64,000 bases of DNA from Rhodanobacter sp. MP7CTX1 (GCF_014205795.1 NZ_JACHCN010000010.1:1-64000); one strand, 5' to 3'. Counted from the stretch's first letter, positions 17,834-27,280 are shown. Numbers and translations are program-made. Notes: generated from the sequence alone by a model not told the origin.

Positions 17834-19033
17834 TCACGCTCCGCCAGGATGCTTGAGACCCAAGGCAGCCGCAGTGACATCCGTGTATTTCAAACCGGCA
17901 CCCGTGTTGAACAGTACGACGCGATGCGAAGCATCCAGCACGCCGGTGGACAGCAAATGGTCATAGGCTGCCGTGGCCGCCGCGCCCTCGGGTGACAGGA
18001 AGATGCCCTCGTTGGCAGCCCAGTCTCGTAGGGAGGCGAAGATATCGTCGTCGGAAACAGCCACGGCCATACCGCCGGAGGCGCGCAGAATATCCAGGAT
18101 GATGTAGTCGCCATAGGCTTTCGGTACGCGCAAGCCCGAGGCGGCGGTTTCCGCGTTCTGCCACATCTGGCTTGCGGCAGCTCCGTCATTGAAGGCCTGC
18201 ACGACCGGCGCGCACCCGGAAGACTGGATCGCGAACATCCGTGGGCGCTTGCCGGGTTTTAGCCAGCCCAACTGTTCCATCTCTTCGAACGCCTTCCACA
18301 TACCGATGAGGCCGACGCCACCGCCGGTGGGATAGAACACCGCGTCGGGATATTCCCATCCAAGTTGTTCAACGAGTTCGTAGCCCATGGTTTTCTTGCC
18401 TTCCACACGGAAGGGTTCCTTGAGCGTGGAGATATCGAACCAGCCTTCGCGCTGCTTTCGCTCACCAACGATCCGGGCGCAATCGGAGATGACACCATCG
18501 ACTAGCGTCACGTTGGCACCGTACGCCATGGCTTCCACATAGTTCGCGAGCGGCACGTCGCGTGGCATGAAGATGTGCGCTTCAATATCGGCCGCTGCAG
18601 CGTATGCGGCCAGCGCGCCTGCCGCATTCCCAGCGGAAGGCACGGCCAGCTTTTTCAGGCCGTAGTGGCGTGCCATGGTCACCGCCAGCGCCAAACCGCG
18701 CGCCTTGAACGAACCGGTGGGATTGGCGCCTTCCTCTTTCAGGAACGCGCCGGGATGCCGCTTGCTGCGCAGCATTGGCGTCCAGCCTTCGCCAAGGGTG
18801 ACCGGCTCGACATCGGGCAGCACGGCGCGGTAACGCCACATGCCGCTCCATGGCGATGTTGGGTCATTGCCGACAACTTCTTCCGCCGATCGACCCTGCA
18901 GATGCGTCAGGTCGTACCTCACATACAGCGCGCCGGCTGGCTGGTCGGGGCATTGCGTGCAGAGCGTCTGCGGCGTGTCGGCGGAAAGTCTTGCGTGGCA
19001 ACGAGAGCATTCTAGGTAGGCAATGGCAGGCAT
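17834..19033 (-). CDS. Threonine synthase-like PLP enzyme with N-terminal Zn ribbon
   Basis: A 399-residue fold-type II PLP enzyme that probably converts O-phosphohomoserine to threonine, or acts on a related substrate. Residues 9-28 carry a CxxC...CxxC zinc ribbon (Cys9, Cys12, Cys25, Cys28) seen in the Bacillus/archaeal type of threonine synthase. The PLP lysine is Lys110 in NPTGSFKARG, the phosphate loop is YPTGGGVGLIGMW, and SAGNAAGALAAYAAAA binds the cofactor/substrate. The window also encodes a conventional ThrC in the thr operon (28355-29671), which belongs to a different subfamily. The gene lies 50 nt downstream of the dicarboxylate symporter on the same strand, which suggests co-expression. 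Confidence 0.8.
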   Translation of the reverse strand: MPAIAYLECSRCHARLSADTPQTLCTQCPDQPAGALYVRYDLTHLQGRSAEEVVGNDPTSPWSGMWRYRAVLPDVEPVTLGEGWTPMLRSKRHPGAFLKEEGANPTGSFKARGLALAVTMARHYGLKKLAVPSAGNAAGALAAYAAAADIEAHIFMPRDVPLANYVEAMAYGANVTLVDGVISDCARIVGERKQREGWFDISTLKEPFRVEGKKTMGYELVEQLGWEYPDAVFYPTGGGVGLIGMWKAFEEMEQLGWLKPGKRPRMFAIQSSGCAPVVQAFNDGAAASQMWQNAETAASGLRVPKAYGDYIILDILRASGGMAVAVSDDDIFASLRDWAANEGIFLSPEGAAATAAYDHLLSTGVLDASHRVVLFNTGAGLKYTDVTAAALGLKHPGGA

Positions 19034-19083
19034 GGGGAATCATCCGTTAGGGTGGCAACCATTCACTGCGGGGAATCAGGGAG

Positions 19084-20349
19084 TCACGAACGACCGGCAT
19101 CCGACGTCGGCGCGATCTGACCTTCCCACTTTGCAACGACCGCGGCCGCGACGGAATTGCCCAGGATATTCGTCGCGGACCGCCCCATGTCGAGCACATG
19201 ATCGACCGCGAGTACGAGCGCAATGCCGCTGTCCGGCAAGTTGAAATAGTGCAAGGTGACGGCGACCACGGCGATCGCCGCGCGTGGAACGCCGGCGACA
19301 CCCTTCGTCGTCACGATGAGCAGACCGAACAGGGTGATCTGCTGGGTCACCGTGAGCTCAATCCCATAGGCCTGCGCGATGAACAGAATCGCAAACGTGC
19401 AATACATCATTGCGCCGTCCAGGTTGAACGAATAACCGAGCGGCAGCACAAAACTTGCGATGCGCCGAGGGATGCCGAACGCAACCAGCTCCTCCAGCAA
19501 CCGCGGATAAGCCGCCTCGGACGAAGAGGTGGCAAATGCCAGCAACACGGGTTGCCGGACCCCAGCAAGCAAACGCAAACCGCGCGAGCCGACGATCAGC
19601 AAGAGCGCGGCGATCAGGACACCCCACAGCAGTCCCAGCGAAAAATAGAAACCGGCCACGAACCGTGCGTAGGTTCCCACGATGCCGATGCCATGAATGC
19701 AGATCGAGCTTGCCAGTGCGGCGAAGATGGCGATCGGCGCCGCCTTCATCACATAGTCGGTCACCTTGAACATGATGGCAGCGAGCTGCTCGACGAGTTC
19801 CACGAATTGCAGCGCTTTGTCCTTCAGCGCCGCTGCTGCCGCACCGATGAAGATCGAGAACACCACGATTTGCAGGATCTCGTTGCCAGCCATAGCCTCA
19901 GCGAACGAGCGTGGGATCAGATGCGTCACGAAATCCGCAACGGTAAAGTCTGCGGTATCCACGCCGCTCGCCGTGCCCGATAGGGCGAGTGGATGCTGTG
20001 CTTGGACATGCAGCGCCGCGCCCGGCTGCATCCAGTGCGCCATCAGCAAACCGATTGTCAGGGAAACACAGGATGCGCCAAGGAACCACGCCAGCGCCTT
20101 CACCCCGACACGACTGATCTCGGCCGCCCCGCCCATTCTCGCGATCGCCGTTACCAGCGAGGCGAACACCAGCGGCGCAATGATCATCTTGATCAGCCGC
20201 AGAAACGCGTCCGTGATGGTGGACAGATCTGCCGCGACATCGACCGCCTGCTGCGACGTCAGGTGGCGGTTGCAGATCCAGCCGACGGCAATCCCCAACA
20301 GTGTCGCCACGACCAGCGAAAACGTGAACCAACGCTGCCGGGCCGCCAT
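19084..20349 (-). CDS. Dicarboxylate/amino acid:cation symporter (DAACS family)
   Basis: A 421-residue secondary transporter of the GltP/DctA family. The N-terminal membrane segments include FSLVVATLLGIAVGWIC; SSSEAAYPRLLEEL is the serine-rich reentrant loop 1; YSFNLDGAMMYCTFA carries the conserved NxDG sequence of TM7; and TTKGVAGVPRAAIAVVA is the second loop. The usual substrates are C4-dicarboxylates, glutamate or aspartate. The substrate cannot be fixed from sequence. It precedes the threonine synthase-like gene by 50 nt on the same strand; an aspartate-family substrate would fit that context but is an inference. Confidence 0.88.
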   Translation of the reverse strand: MAARQRWFTFSLVVATLLGIAVGWICNRHLTSQQAVDVAADLSTITDAFLRLIKMIIAPLVFASLVTAIARMGGAAEISRVGVKALAWFLGASCVSLTIGLLMAHWMQPGAALHVQAQHPLALSGTASGVDTADFTVADFVTHLIPRSFAEAMAGNEILQIVVFSIFIGAAAAALKDKALQFVELVEQLAAIMFKVTDYVMKAAPIAIFAALASSICIHGIGIVGTYARFVAGFYFSLGLLWGVLIAALLLIVGSRGLRLLAGVRQPVLLAFATSSSEAAYPRLLEELVAFGIPRRIASFVLPLGYSFNLDGAMMYCTFAILFIAQAYGIELTVTQQITLFGLLIVTTKGVAGVPRAAIAVVAVTLHYFNLPDSGIALVLAVDHVLDMGRSATNILGNSVAAAVVAKWEGQIAPTSDAGRS

Positions 20350-20966
20350 CAGGTGTTCGCGCCGGCTTGCCGGACGCGGGTGGCGCGGCTTCCGAGCCGC
20401 CGCGCGGGCGGCTGCGGTCGACGCGCCTCGATGCAGAGATCACTGACGGATATGCCGCACTGCAGTCGATAGCTCATCGCTTACCTGATCGGTGATCCCT
20501 GCTCGGCGGTGCCGACCTGGTTTGATCCGGATCGTCCGGTCGGACGTAGGGTGATCTACAGTCTCGTCAAAACACGGGCAAAGGCTGAAACCCTTGCTCG
20601 ATTTGCTCATCGTTGTAGCTGTTCACCGCCCCTCGGGCAACTGCGATAGCCAATGGTGCGAACAACGCCACACTTTCGGCTGCTCATTCAGCTTGCGCCT
20701 GGATGACGCCATTCACCCCGCTCGCATGCCCCCCAAGCTGCCCTCCGTTGGCTGACCGTAGACGTCAGGTAGAGGCAATTTTCGCTGTCATCGGCAGGGA
20801 ACGCTCGCCATCGTGTCGCCGGATGACCGGTTCGGCTATTTCGTGCGCTGCCCTCAATCCACGCCCGCGTGAGCGCTCCAGCGGGGTGCGGGACCCTGAG
20901 CGTGGCGACGCTGCGGGTTGCCTGGGTCCAGGCCGTATTGGCAAGTGTCTTGCTTGACTATCGGCC
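20350..20966. other. 617-nt intergenic region upstream of the symporter
   Basis: No convincing gene is present. A 12-bp palindrome GTCCGGTCGGAC lies at 20534-20545 and could be an operator for the symporter gene. No sigma-54 element, terminator or RNA gene was recognised. Weak frames on both strands have no ribosome-binding site. Confidence 0.4.
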
Positions 20967-21239
20967 ATGAACGACACCACCCACATACCGCCCATGCTCA
21001 CCGAATCCACCTCAGAAAATCAGCAGACACGCATTGCAGGCGACGAAGCGAGCCTGGAACAGCAGATGGCCGAGCTCGCTCTATCGAACGACGCACGGCG
21101 GTTTCTGCGAAGTCTTCACCTTGCCGAGAAGCAGCTCAATGACGCGTTCAACAAGGGCCGTCAGGATGGCGAGCTGGGGGAACGTGTGAGTCAGGTGTAT
21201 CACGACCTGTATGGGGCGGGTTGTGCACCGAAAGATTGA
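20967..21239 (+). CDS. Small hypothetical protein (90 residues)
   Basis: The predicted protein is hydrophilic and mostly helical: after a Thr/Ser-rich start, residues 28-75 (SLEQQMAELALSNDARRF and on) look like one or two amphipathic helices. It has no signal peptide or membrane segment. The ribosome-binding site is weak. Amino-acid composition is protein-like and no longer overlapping gene competes for the space. I do not recognise the family. Confidence 0.45.
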   Translation: MNDTTHIPPMLTESTSENQQTRIAGDEASLEQQMAELALSNDARRFLRSLHLAEKQLNDAFNKGRQDGELGERVSQVYHDLYGAGCAPKD

Positions 21240-21441
21240 TGCTGAAGGAGACCGAGCGTTTGATTGACCAGGCGTTTTGGTGACTATTGGGCATTGCGAT
21301 CAAGCGCCAGAGTGCAACTCGAGTGATCGCAGTGTGCGCGGACCGCGCAGGATGATCGAAAGCGGGTATCGGGGTGGACGCTGATTGACACCACCCTCTC
21401 AGGCCACACCGACTGGTTCGGCGAAACACCAAGGCACGGGA

Positions 21442-22485
21442 TCAACGCTGTGCATCGATTGCTTTCGCCAGCTCGGTGCTGCGCGGCGCAGCCAACCCGC
21501 CGTAGTGCGCGTCGATCTTGTCCAGCAGCGTGCTTGCTTCATCACGCTTGCCATTCGCGAGCAGGTCTTCCACTTGTTTCAGTTGCGCGGTCAGTTCCTG
21601 CTCGATGCGCGAGCGGCATGCAGCCAACTTGTCCGGATCGGACTTCGCGGGCTCAAGCAGCGCATCCAGCGCGCGATTCAAGCTCGCCGGATCGGCCAGG
21701 TCGTGCCCGACCCATGGCATCGCCACAGTGTCCAGACGGAACACACACCAGGCCTGCATCGAATCGCGGCTGTGCACGTCCTTGTCGAGATGGTCATCGT
21801 CATGCTGGCCCGTCGCGTAAACCAATCGCGTCGAGTCCTGAAATTGACGAAACAGATCGGCCGGCGGCAGCGGGATCTGCGCGTTGCCGATCGGATCGCT
21901 GCCCGCATCGAGCAAGGCTGCATGAAACAGATCCGGATAGCCGAGCGCGATACGCATGGCCACCCGCGAGCCACCGGAGAACCCGCCGATATAAATCCTG
22001 TCCGGATCGATGGGATAGCGCCGCGTGATGTTGTACGCCGCCAGCAGGGCCAGCGGCTCCCGGCGGTCGAGGACATCCGCGGTGTTGCCGGAATTCGCCG
22101 CGCTGACAAAGATCATGCCGTGACGGTCCAGTGCCGAAGTCCAGCGCGGTGGCACTGTCGCCTCCTGCCACGGCGGCACGAATACCAGCAGCGCATAGCC
22201 GTGCAGCGGGGCGTGGGCAGGCACATAGACGGCGAACTTTTCGCGCGCCAGATCAATCGACTGCTCGCGCGCGACCTGCCCTGTGCGCGCCAACTCCTGG
22301 TTAACGCGCATCGCGTTCAACGGACTCAACAGACGTCGCGCCAGCTCCATGCTGCGCGAAAGCGGCGCGTAGTCGGTGAACACGACATCTTTCCGCAACC
22401 CAGTGCTGCCAACCGGCATATCGGCAGCGACCGCCAACAGCGGCATCACCAAGGCAACGACTATCGGCAGGCAGCGCTCGATCAC
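21442..22485 (-). CDS. Exported alpha/beta hydrolase (depolymerase-like)
   Basis: A 347-residue secreted protein. The start (GTG at 22485) gives MIERCLPIVVALVMPLLAVA, a signal peptide. The hydrolase core has YIGGFSGGSRVAMR, with a GxSxG nucleophile elbow, and PWVGHDL may supply the catalytic histidine. This resembles the PHB depolymerase/feruloyl esterase-like group. A helical tail of about 70 residues with SRIEQELTAQLKQVEDLLANG follows and looks like a coiled coil. Substrate unknown. It is a single gene, divergent from the c-di-GMP protein. Confidence 0.72.
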   Translation of the reverse strand: MIERCLPIVVALVMPLLAVAADMPVGSTGLRKDVVFTDYAPLSRSMELARRLLSPLNAMRVNQELARTGQVAREQSIDLAREKFAVYVPAHAPLHGYALLVFVPPWQEATVPPRWTSALDRHGMIFVSAANSGNTADVLDRREPLALLAAYNITRRYPIDPDRIYIGGFSGGSRVAMRIALGYPDLFHAALLDAGSDPIGNAQIPLPPADLFRQFQDSTRLVYATGQHDDDHLDKDVHSRDSMQAWCVFRLDTVAMPWVGHDLADPASLNRALDALLEPAKSDPDKLAACRSRIEQELTAQLKQVEDLLANGKRDEASTLLDKIDAHYGGLAAPRSTELAKAIDAQR

Positions 22486-22905
22486 GCGCGCAAGGTAGCA
22501 CCAGCCGCGTGCCGGGGGCCATGCGATCCTGCGGGTGGGGACGTCGGGTCAAGATCGTCGCCCCATCGCGAGCATATGCGGCCGCGGCTGTAATCCGGTC
22601 CATGCCGGATGTTCGTTTATCGCACATTGAGGATCCCGGCGAGGTCAGTGTTGACTAGCGGCCCGAAGCCACGGGATGGACTCTTCCTCAGCCCGGCACG
22701 TTGTGGTTGGCATGGGAGCGGGGTGTCATGAAGGGCATGACATTGCTCGTTCATGTACCCTTACTTTTGCCGGTCGGGGGGCTGGCCGAGATGGTCTCGT
22801 CGCAGTGCACTGGCTGTGCGCTGTTCGTCAGGGGAAAGAGGACGTCCACACACTTGCTTGACGCAGCTTCGAGGCAACCTTGCTTGAGCCACAGCGAGAT
22901 CATTC
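22486..22905. other. 420-nt divergent intergenic region
   Basis: It lies between the hydrolase and GGDEF-EAL genes. I see no supported small gene, terminator or RNA gene. Promoters for both flanking genes should lie here but none matches consensus well. Confidence 0.4.
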
Positions 22906-25728
22906 ATGTCATCGATTCCGCCCACTGCATCGGTTGATGCAGCTTTGACAGGCACGGTGGAGCGCCTCTATGCCGCGTTGGCCGACATCGGCGATCTCGT
23001 CGCAGCGATGCCGCAGCCGCAGGCGCTGTACACCGGGATCGTGGAGATTCTCGAACGCCATGTCGGCGCACTACTGGTCATCGTGGGAGAAATCGACTAC
23101 GAGGCTGGCGTCATGCGGCGTCAAGCGCCTGATCCGCCGCCCACAGGAATGGAAGATATCTATCCGGACTCGGTGCCTATTGCACTTGCCCGACCGCGAT
23201 TCTGGGAGGGCAAGATCGAGGTCGAGCCCAACATCGTCGACGCGCCCGGGCGGGAAACGCTGCGACCTGCCTACGCCCGCACCGGTATCCGCGCCTCGGC
23301 GGCGGTGCCGGTAGTTTGCTTCGGCAAAGTCCACGCTGCGCTGATCCTGCGCTCGCGCGACCCCGCGTTCTTCGCCCCGGAGCTGCTGCAACTGCTGGAA
23401 CGGGCGGCGATAAGTATCGGCCACGCGCTTGAGGGCGACGTACAACGCACCCGGCTTGATCATGCCCTGCTTGCCGCTGAGCGAAGTCGCCGTGCATTGC
23501 GGTTACTGAGCGAAACACTCAAGACCGCCACCCACGCAAAGACCGAAGATGATCTGTTCGGCGAAGCCTGCCGCGTAGTAGTAGATACCGGTGGGTATCC
23601 GGTGTGCTGGATGGGTCAGCTGGAGAACAATTCGATCCAGGCACTGGCACTGCGTGCGCACGCAGGACGTGGCGCGGACTCCTATCAGGCGCTCAAGATC
23701 CGCCTCGCTGACTCGAGCTTTTCCGGAAGCGTGACAGCTGCCGTGATCCGCTCGGGCGCGTCGGTGGTGAAGCTGCCACGTGAGGGCGGCGAAGAGAGCT
23801 GGGCCAGCCATGCGCGCACACTGGGGCTTGGTGCGCTGCTGGGGCTTCCGTTGTGCCTGCAAGGACAGTTGGCGGGCGTGATGGTCATCGGCGCCGATTC
23901 GGAGGAGGCGTTTACCCACGCCGAGATACGGATCTTCGAGGAGATGGCGCAAGAGCTGAGTCTGGGTCTGGAACGACTACGCGCCCGCAAGGCTCGAAAC
24001 CTGGCTGAGGAAGAACTCAGACTCAACCTGCGTCGTTTCCAGGCGATCCTGGCAAGCAGGTACGCGGGCGTCCTGGTCATCGACACAACCGACCGCGTGC
24101 AGTTTTGCAATGCGGCGTATTGCCGGCTGTTCGATCTGGTTGAGTCACCTGAGCAACTGATCGGAACGCCCTCCACCACTTTACTCGAGAGGACTCGAGC
24201 CGCTTATGCGGACCCCGATCGCGAGCTTGAGCGCATACGCGCGATCCTCCTTGGCAGCGAACCCGTGGAGAGCGAAGAAGTCTCGATCAGCCACGCGCGA
24301 ACGTATCTGCGCAGCTTCTCGCCGATCACGATCGACGATCAATCGTATGGACGCGTCTGGCATCACATCGATATCACCGAGCGCAAGGTGCAGGAAGCCA
24401 AGGTTGAACGGCTTGCCTACTACGACCCGGTGACCGAGTTGCCCAATCGCCGATTGTTCTTTGAGCTGCTCAAGCGCGGGCGGGGCCATGCGCGGCGGCG
24501 CCAGGCGTTGTTGGCAGTGGGCGTGATGGACCTTGATGGATTCAAGCACGTCAACGACCATCTTGGGCACGCTGCCGGTGACGACGTCCTGAAGGAAGTC
24601 GCGCGCCGGATAGTAAGCACCTTGCGCGATGGCGATGTAGTGGCACGCCTGGGCGGGGACGAGTTTGCCCTGCTGCTCACCGACCTTGGCAGCGATAGGG
24701 ACATGCACCTGGTAAGCACTCGCATCCTTGAAGCGATTCGCGAGCCCGTGTCGTGGGGTGACGAGGTGCTGCGCCTGACCGCGAGCGTGGGCTGGACGTT
24801 GTATCCCCACGACGACGCGGATGCGGAAACCCTCATCCGGCATGCCGACCTCGCCATGTACACCGCCAAGGACAATGGACGCGACCGCGACCAGGTTTAC
24901 GCCACCGCGCTTGAACTCACGAATGTTGAGCAGCGCTCGATGAAAGCGCGCGTTGCGGCCGCACTTGATGATGGCGGTATGGCGCTGCTTTTTCAGCCGA
25001 TCGTCGCCATCGACGCCGATTCCAGCATCCCACGCGTCGTGGGCGCGGAAGCCCTGTTGCGATTGCGCGATGCGGCGCTCGGTTTGCTGCCACCTGCGCT
25101 GTTCCATCACACCCTGGACGACGCCAGACTCGCGCGCCCCATCGGCCGCTATGTGCTGGATGCCGCATTGCGAGCCAATCGGACCTGGCTGGCTCAGGGG
25201 ATCAGGATGCCCGTGTCGGTCAACATCAGCACGCGTCATCTGATGCACCCGGAGTTCATTGCCGATCTCGATGAGGCGCTTGCCGCGCACGCCGACATCG
25301 AAGGGTCCCTGCTGGGCATCGAGATCACCGAGACGGGGCCGCTGCTCGACCCGGCCAGAGCCCGCCTGGTGATCGACGAATGCCGTGCGCGGGGCGTGAT
25401 CGTAAGCCTGGATGACTTCGGCACCGGTAGCGCCTCGCTCAGCCACATCCAGAAGATGGATGTGGGCACATTGAAGATCGACCAGAGCTTCGTGCGTGAC
25501 ATCCTGGTGGAGTCGCGCAACATTGCGATTGCCGCCGGCATCATCACCACGGCACGTCTGCTGGGCATAACGGTGATTGCTGAAGGCATCGAGACGGAGG
25601 CGCAAGGCGAACTGCTCATCTCGCTGGGTTGCCGGCAGTTGCAAGGCTACGTCATCGCCCACCCGATGCCGGCGGAATCGATACCCGCATGGGTGGCTGC
25701 CTGGAACCCTCCCGCTGCATGGCTATAA
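22906..25728 (+). CDS. Sensor protein with GAF-GAF-PAS-GGDEF-EAL domains (c-di-GMP turnover)
   Basis: A 940-residue soluble protein. Order: GAF domain about residues 15-170, a second GAF about 205-350, PAS about 370-485, GGDEF about 505-660 and EAL about 685-935. The cyclase active site GGDEF is at 583-587, with an intact inhibitory RxxD site (RDGD, 574-577). The phosphodiesterase domain has EAL (715-717), then NIS, EITE, DDFGTG, KIDQSFV and AEGIE. Both domains therefore look catalytic; the net activity cannot be predicted. There is no membrane segment, so the signal is cytoplasmic. The gene is single, and its ribosome-binding site is weak. Confidence 0.92.
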   Translation: MSSIPPTASVDAALTGTVERLYAALADIGDLVAAMPQPQALYTGIVEILERHVGALLVIVGEIDYEAGVMRRQAPDPPPTGMEDIYPDSVPIALARPRFWEGKIEVEPNIVDAPGRETLRPAYARTGIRASAAVPVVCFGKVHAALILRSRDPAFFAPELLQLLERAAISIGHALEGDVQRTRLDHALLAAERSRRALRLLSETLKTATHAKTEDDLFGEACRVVVDTGGYPVCWMGQLENNSIQALALRAHAGRGADSYQALKIRLADSSFSGSVTAAVIRSGASVVKLPREGGEESWASHARTLGLGALLGLPLCLQGQLAGVMVIGADSEEAFTHAEIRIFEEMAQELSLGLERLRARKARNLAEEELRLNLRRFQAILASRYAGVLVIDTTDRVQFCNAAYCRLFDLVESPEQLIGTPSTTLLERTRAAYADPDRELERIRAILLGSEPVESEEVSISHARTYLRSFSPITIDDQSYGRVWHHIDITERKVQEAKVERLAYYDPVTELPNRRLFFELLKRGRGHARRRQALLAVGVMDLDGFKHVNDHLGHAAGDDVLKEVARRIVSTLRDGDVVARLGGDEFALLLTDLGSDRDMHLVSTRILEAIREPVSWGDEVLRLTASVGWTLYPHDDADAETLIRHADLAMYTAKDNGRDRDQVYATALELTNVEQRSMKARVAAALDDGGMALLFQPIVAIDADSSIPRVVGAEALLRLRDAALGLLPPALFHHTLDDARLARPIGRYVLDAALRANRTWLAQGIRMPVSVNISTRHLMHPEFIADLDEALAAHADIEGSLLGIEITETGPLLDPARARLVIDECRARGVIVSLDDFGTGSASLSHIQKMDVGTLKIDQSFVRDILVESRNIAIAAGIITTARLLGITVIAEGIETEAQGELLISLGCRQLQGYVIAHPMPAESIPAWVAAWNPPAAWL

Positions 25729-25843
25729 GCGCCCGGGTAGGCGCCTTGATCTGCGACCCATGAGCGAAGCCATGGATACCTTCAGGCTCGACTGATGAGC
25801 TGGCTTGGCAGGGAGCAGCCGAAACTGGTTTCAAATGCATCTG

Positions 25844-25873
25844 TTGACTGCGGTGCAGCATCGCCTTTATGGT
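25844..25873 (+). promoter_or_regulatory. Predicted promoter of the thr operon
   Basis: TTGACT (25844-25849) and TATGGT (25868-25873) with an 18-nt spacer. The expected transcription start is at or next to the A of the leader-peptide ATG at 25881, so the leader peptide would be translated without a 5' UTR. The ilv operon promoter has the same geometry. Confidence 0.6.
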
Positions 25874-25880
25874 CGGTGCC

Positions 25881-26030
25881 ATGTCATCGATTCTCATGCC
25901 AGCCCGCAGCTTGCTCGCCCCGGTCATCACCGGGCGCATGCTGCTTTGCGCAGGCACTCTGTCCATCGCCACGATTACCACCACGACCACGACCACGACA
26001 GGGTCGGGGTGGGTGTCCGTGCGCGAGTAG
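25881..26030 (+). CDS. thrL: thr operon leader peptide
   Basis: A 49-codon open frame starting MSSILMPARSLLAPVITG and containing an ATITTTTTTTTGSG run: nine threonine codons and one isoleucine codon within ten positions (codons 31-40). This is the same type of control peptide as E. coli ThrL, where ribosome stalling at Thr/Ile codons reports starvation. It ends at TAG (26028-26030), 89 nt before hom. An internal ATG at codon 20 (25938) could give a 30-residue version. No Shine-Dalgarno precedes either start; the distal one would be leaderless. It is too short for ordinary annotation. Confidence 0.88.
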   Translation: MSSILMPARSLLAPVITGRMLLCAGTLSIATITTTTTTTTGSGWVSVRE

Positions 26031-26071
26031 CTTCAACAACGCAACGGCCCCGCCCTCGAAGAGGCGGGCCG
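26007..26071 (+). promoter_or_regulatory. thr attenuator: alternative RNA pairings without a U-tract
   Basis: A stem forms between 26045-26057 (cggccccgccctc) and 26061-26071 (gaggcgggccg), with two bulged C and a GAA loop. The competing pairing is GGGTGGG at 26007-26013, inside the leader-peptide gene just after the threonine codons, with CCCGCCC at 26049-26055 (one G-U). This is the usual attenuator logic. However, the stem is followed by gcacatacc rather than a T run, so it is unlikely to terminate transcription by itself. Confidence 0.6.
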
Positions 26072-26100
26072 GCACATACCGACATCGCCAGCGAGCACGG

Positions 26101-26115
26101 GCCTCCACCGGAGGC
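26101..26115 (+). promoter_or_regulatory. Hairpin that sequesters the hom Shine-Dalgarno
   Basis: GCCTCC (26101-26106), loop ACC, GGAGGC (26110-26115): a perfect 6-bp stem whose right arm is the ribosome-binding site GGAGG of hom (GTG at 26120). GAGGC at 26061-26065 of the upstream attenuator stem could pair instead with GCCTC at 26101-26105 and free the site. This suggests translational rather than transcriptional attenuation. Confidence 0.6.
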
Positions 26116-26119
26116 AATC

Positions 26120-27280
26120 GTGAATCTCTGTGCATCTCAATCCGCAAGCCAACCGCTTGCAAGCCAGCATCAGCCGCCCAGCGTTGTGCGACCCGCGTTC
26201 CAGGCGCGTCGCCGTGTGCTGGCCGTCGGCCTGATCGGTCCCGGTCGCGTCGGTAGCGCGCTGCTGGCCCAGCTACGCACCGCACAGTCGCGACTGGCAC
26301 TGGGTGGACTGGAGCTGAAGCTCTGTGGCGTCGCCGCCAGCAAGCGCATGTGGCTGGACAGCGACGACCCCGAACTCAACAACCGTTGCGACCGTGCGCA
26401 GACGTGGCGACCCAGCGATCTCGATGAATTTGCTGCCCATGTGCGCGGCAGCGATGGCGGCCATGCGCTGCTGATCGACTGCAGCGCGAACGATGCGGTG
26501 GCATCGCACTACGCCGGCTGGCTCGCCGCCGGACTGCATGTGATCACGCCGAACAAGCTGGCCGGCAGCGGTCCGTTGGCACGCTGGCAGGCGATTCATG
26601 CGGCCTGTCATGGTGGCATGCGCTTTCGCTACGAAGCTACCGTGTGCGCAGGCCTTCCGGTGATGCAGACGCTGCGCGACCTGCTCGACACCGGCGATGA
26701 ACTGCTCGCGGTGGACGGCATGCTCTCTGGCACCCTGGCATGGTTGTGCAACCGCCACGACGGCCAGCAACCGTTTTCCGCGTTGCTGCGCGAGGCGCAT
26801 GCGCTGGGCTATACCGAGCCCGATCCGCGCGAAGATCTGTCCGGTCTCGACGTGGCGCGCAAGCTGGTGATCCTGGCGCGCGAGGCCGGGCGCGCACTAT
26901 CGCTGGCGGATGTGGAAGTGCAGAGTCTGGTGCCACCCGCGTTGGTCGGCTTGCCCGACACGGAATTCATGCAGCGGCTGGACGAGCTCGATGCACCGAT
27001 GGCCGCGCAGCTGAGCGCCGCACACGCCGCCGGCGGCGTGCTGCGCCACGTCGCCAGCCTCGACCGCCATGGTCGCGCCAGCGTGCGACTGGCCGTGCTG
27101 CCTGCCACGCATCCGTTCGCACATACGCGGCTGACCGACAATGTGGTGCAGTTCACGACCCGCCGTTACTGCGACAATCCCTTACTCGTGCAAGGCCCCG
27201 GTGCCGGGCCGGAGGTGACTGCAGCCGGTGTATTCGCCGACCTGTTGCGCATTGCCGAAGCGCTGGAGCCGCGCGCATGA
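26120..27280 (+). CDS. hom: Homoserine dehydrogenase, ThrA-type, without an aspartokinase domain
   Basis: Reduces aspartate semialdehyde to homoserine. The GTG at 26120 is chosen because GGAGG is 5 nt upstream; the frame could be read from 25805, but that stretch is the leader region in the wrong frame. The 386 residues comprise a Rossmann domain with [16 protein letters not shown] (GPGRVG at 40-45), the [10 protein letters not shown] segment, and the catalytic motif [18 protein letters not shown]. It aligns with the C-terminal half of bifunctional ThrA, up to the [10 protein letters not shown] end. The kinase half and any ACT regulatory domain are missing, so feedback control by threonine is probably replaced by leader control; the kinase must be elsewhere. 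It overlaps thrB by ATGA. Confidence 0.9.
   Translation: MNLCASQSASQPLASQHQPPSVVRPAFQARRRVLAVGLIGPGRVGSALLAQLRTAQSRLALGGLELKLCGVAASKRMWLDSDDPELNNRCDRAQTWRPSDLDEFAAHVRGSDGGHALLIDCSANDAVASHYAGWLAAGLHVITPNKLAGSGPLARWQAIHAACHGGMRFRYEATVCAGLPVMQTLRDLLDTGDELLAVDGMLSGTLAWLCNRHDGQQPFSALLREAHALGYTEPDPREDLSGLDVARKLVILAREAGRALSLADVEVQSLVPPALVGLPDTEFMQRLDELDAPMAAQLSAAHAAGGVLRHVASLDRHGRASVRLAVLPATHPFAHTRLTDNVVQFTTRRYCDNPLLVQGPGAGPEVTAAGVFADLLRIAEALEPRA

Noticed and set aside
20534-20545. GTCCGGTCGGAC palindrome as an operator finding
   Set aside because: Only 12 bp with a non-symmetric centre and no second copy; mentioned in the intergenic entry only.
26045-26071. Calling the thr leader stem a rho-independent terminator
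   Set aside because: The stem is plausible but is followed by gcacatacc, not a T run, so it is reported only as an alternative RNA structure.
25805-26119. N-terminal extension of homoserine dehydrogenase by 105 codons
   Set aside because: The stretch is the thr leader region read in another frame; a strong Shine-Dalgarno marks the GTG at 26120.
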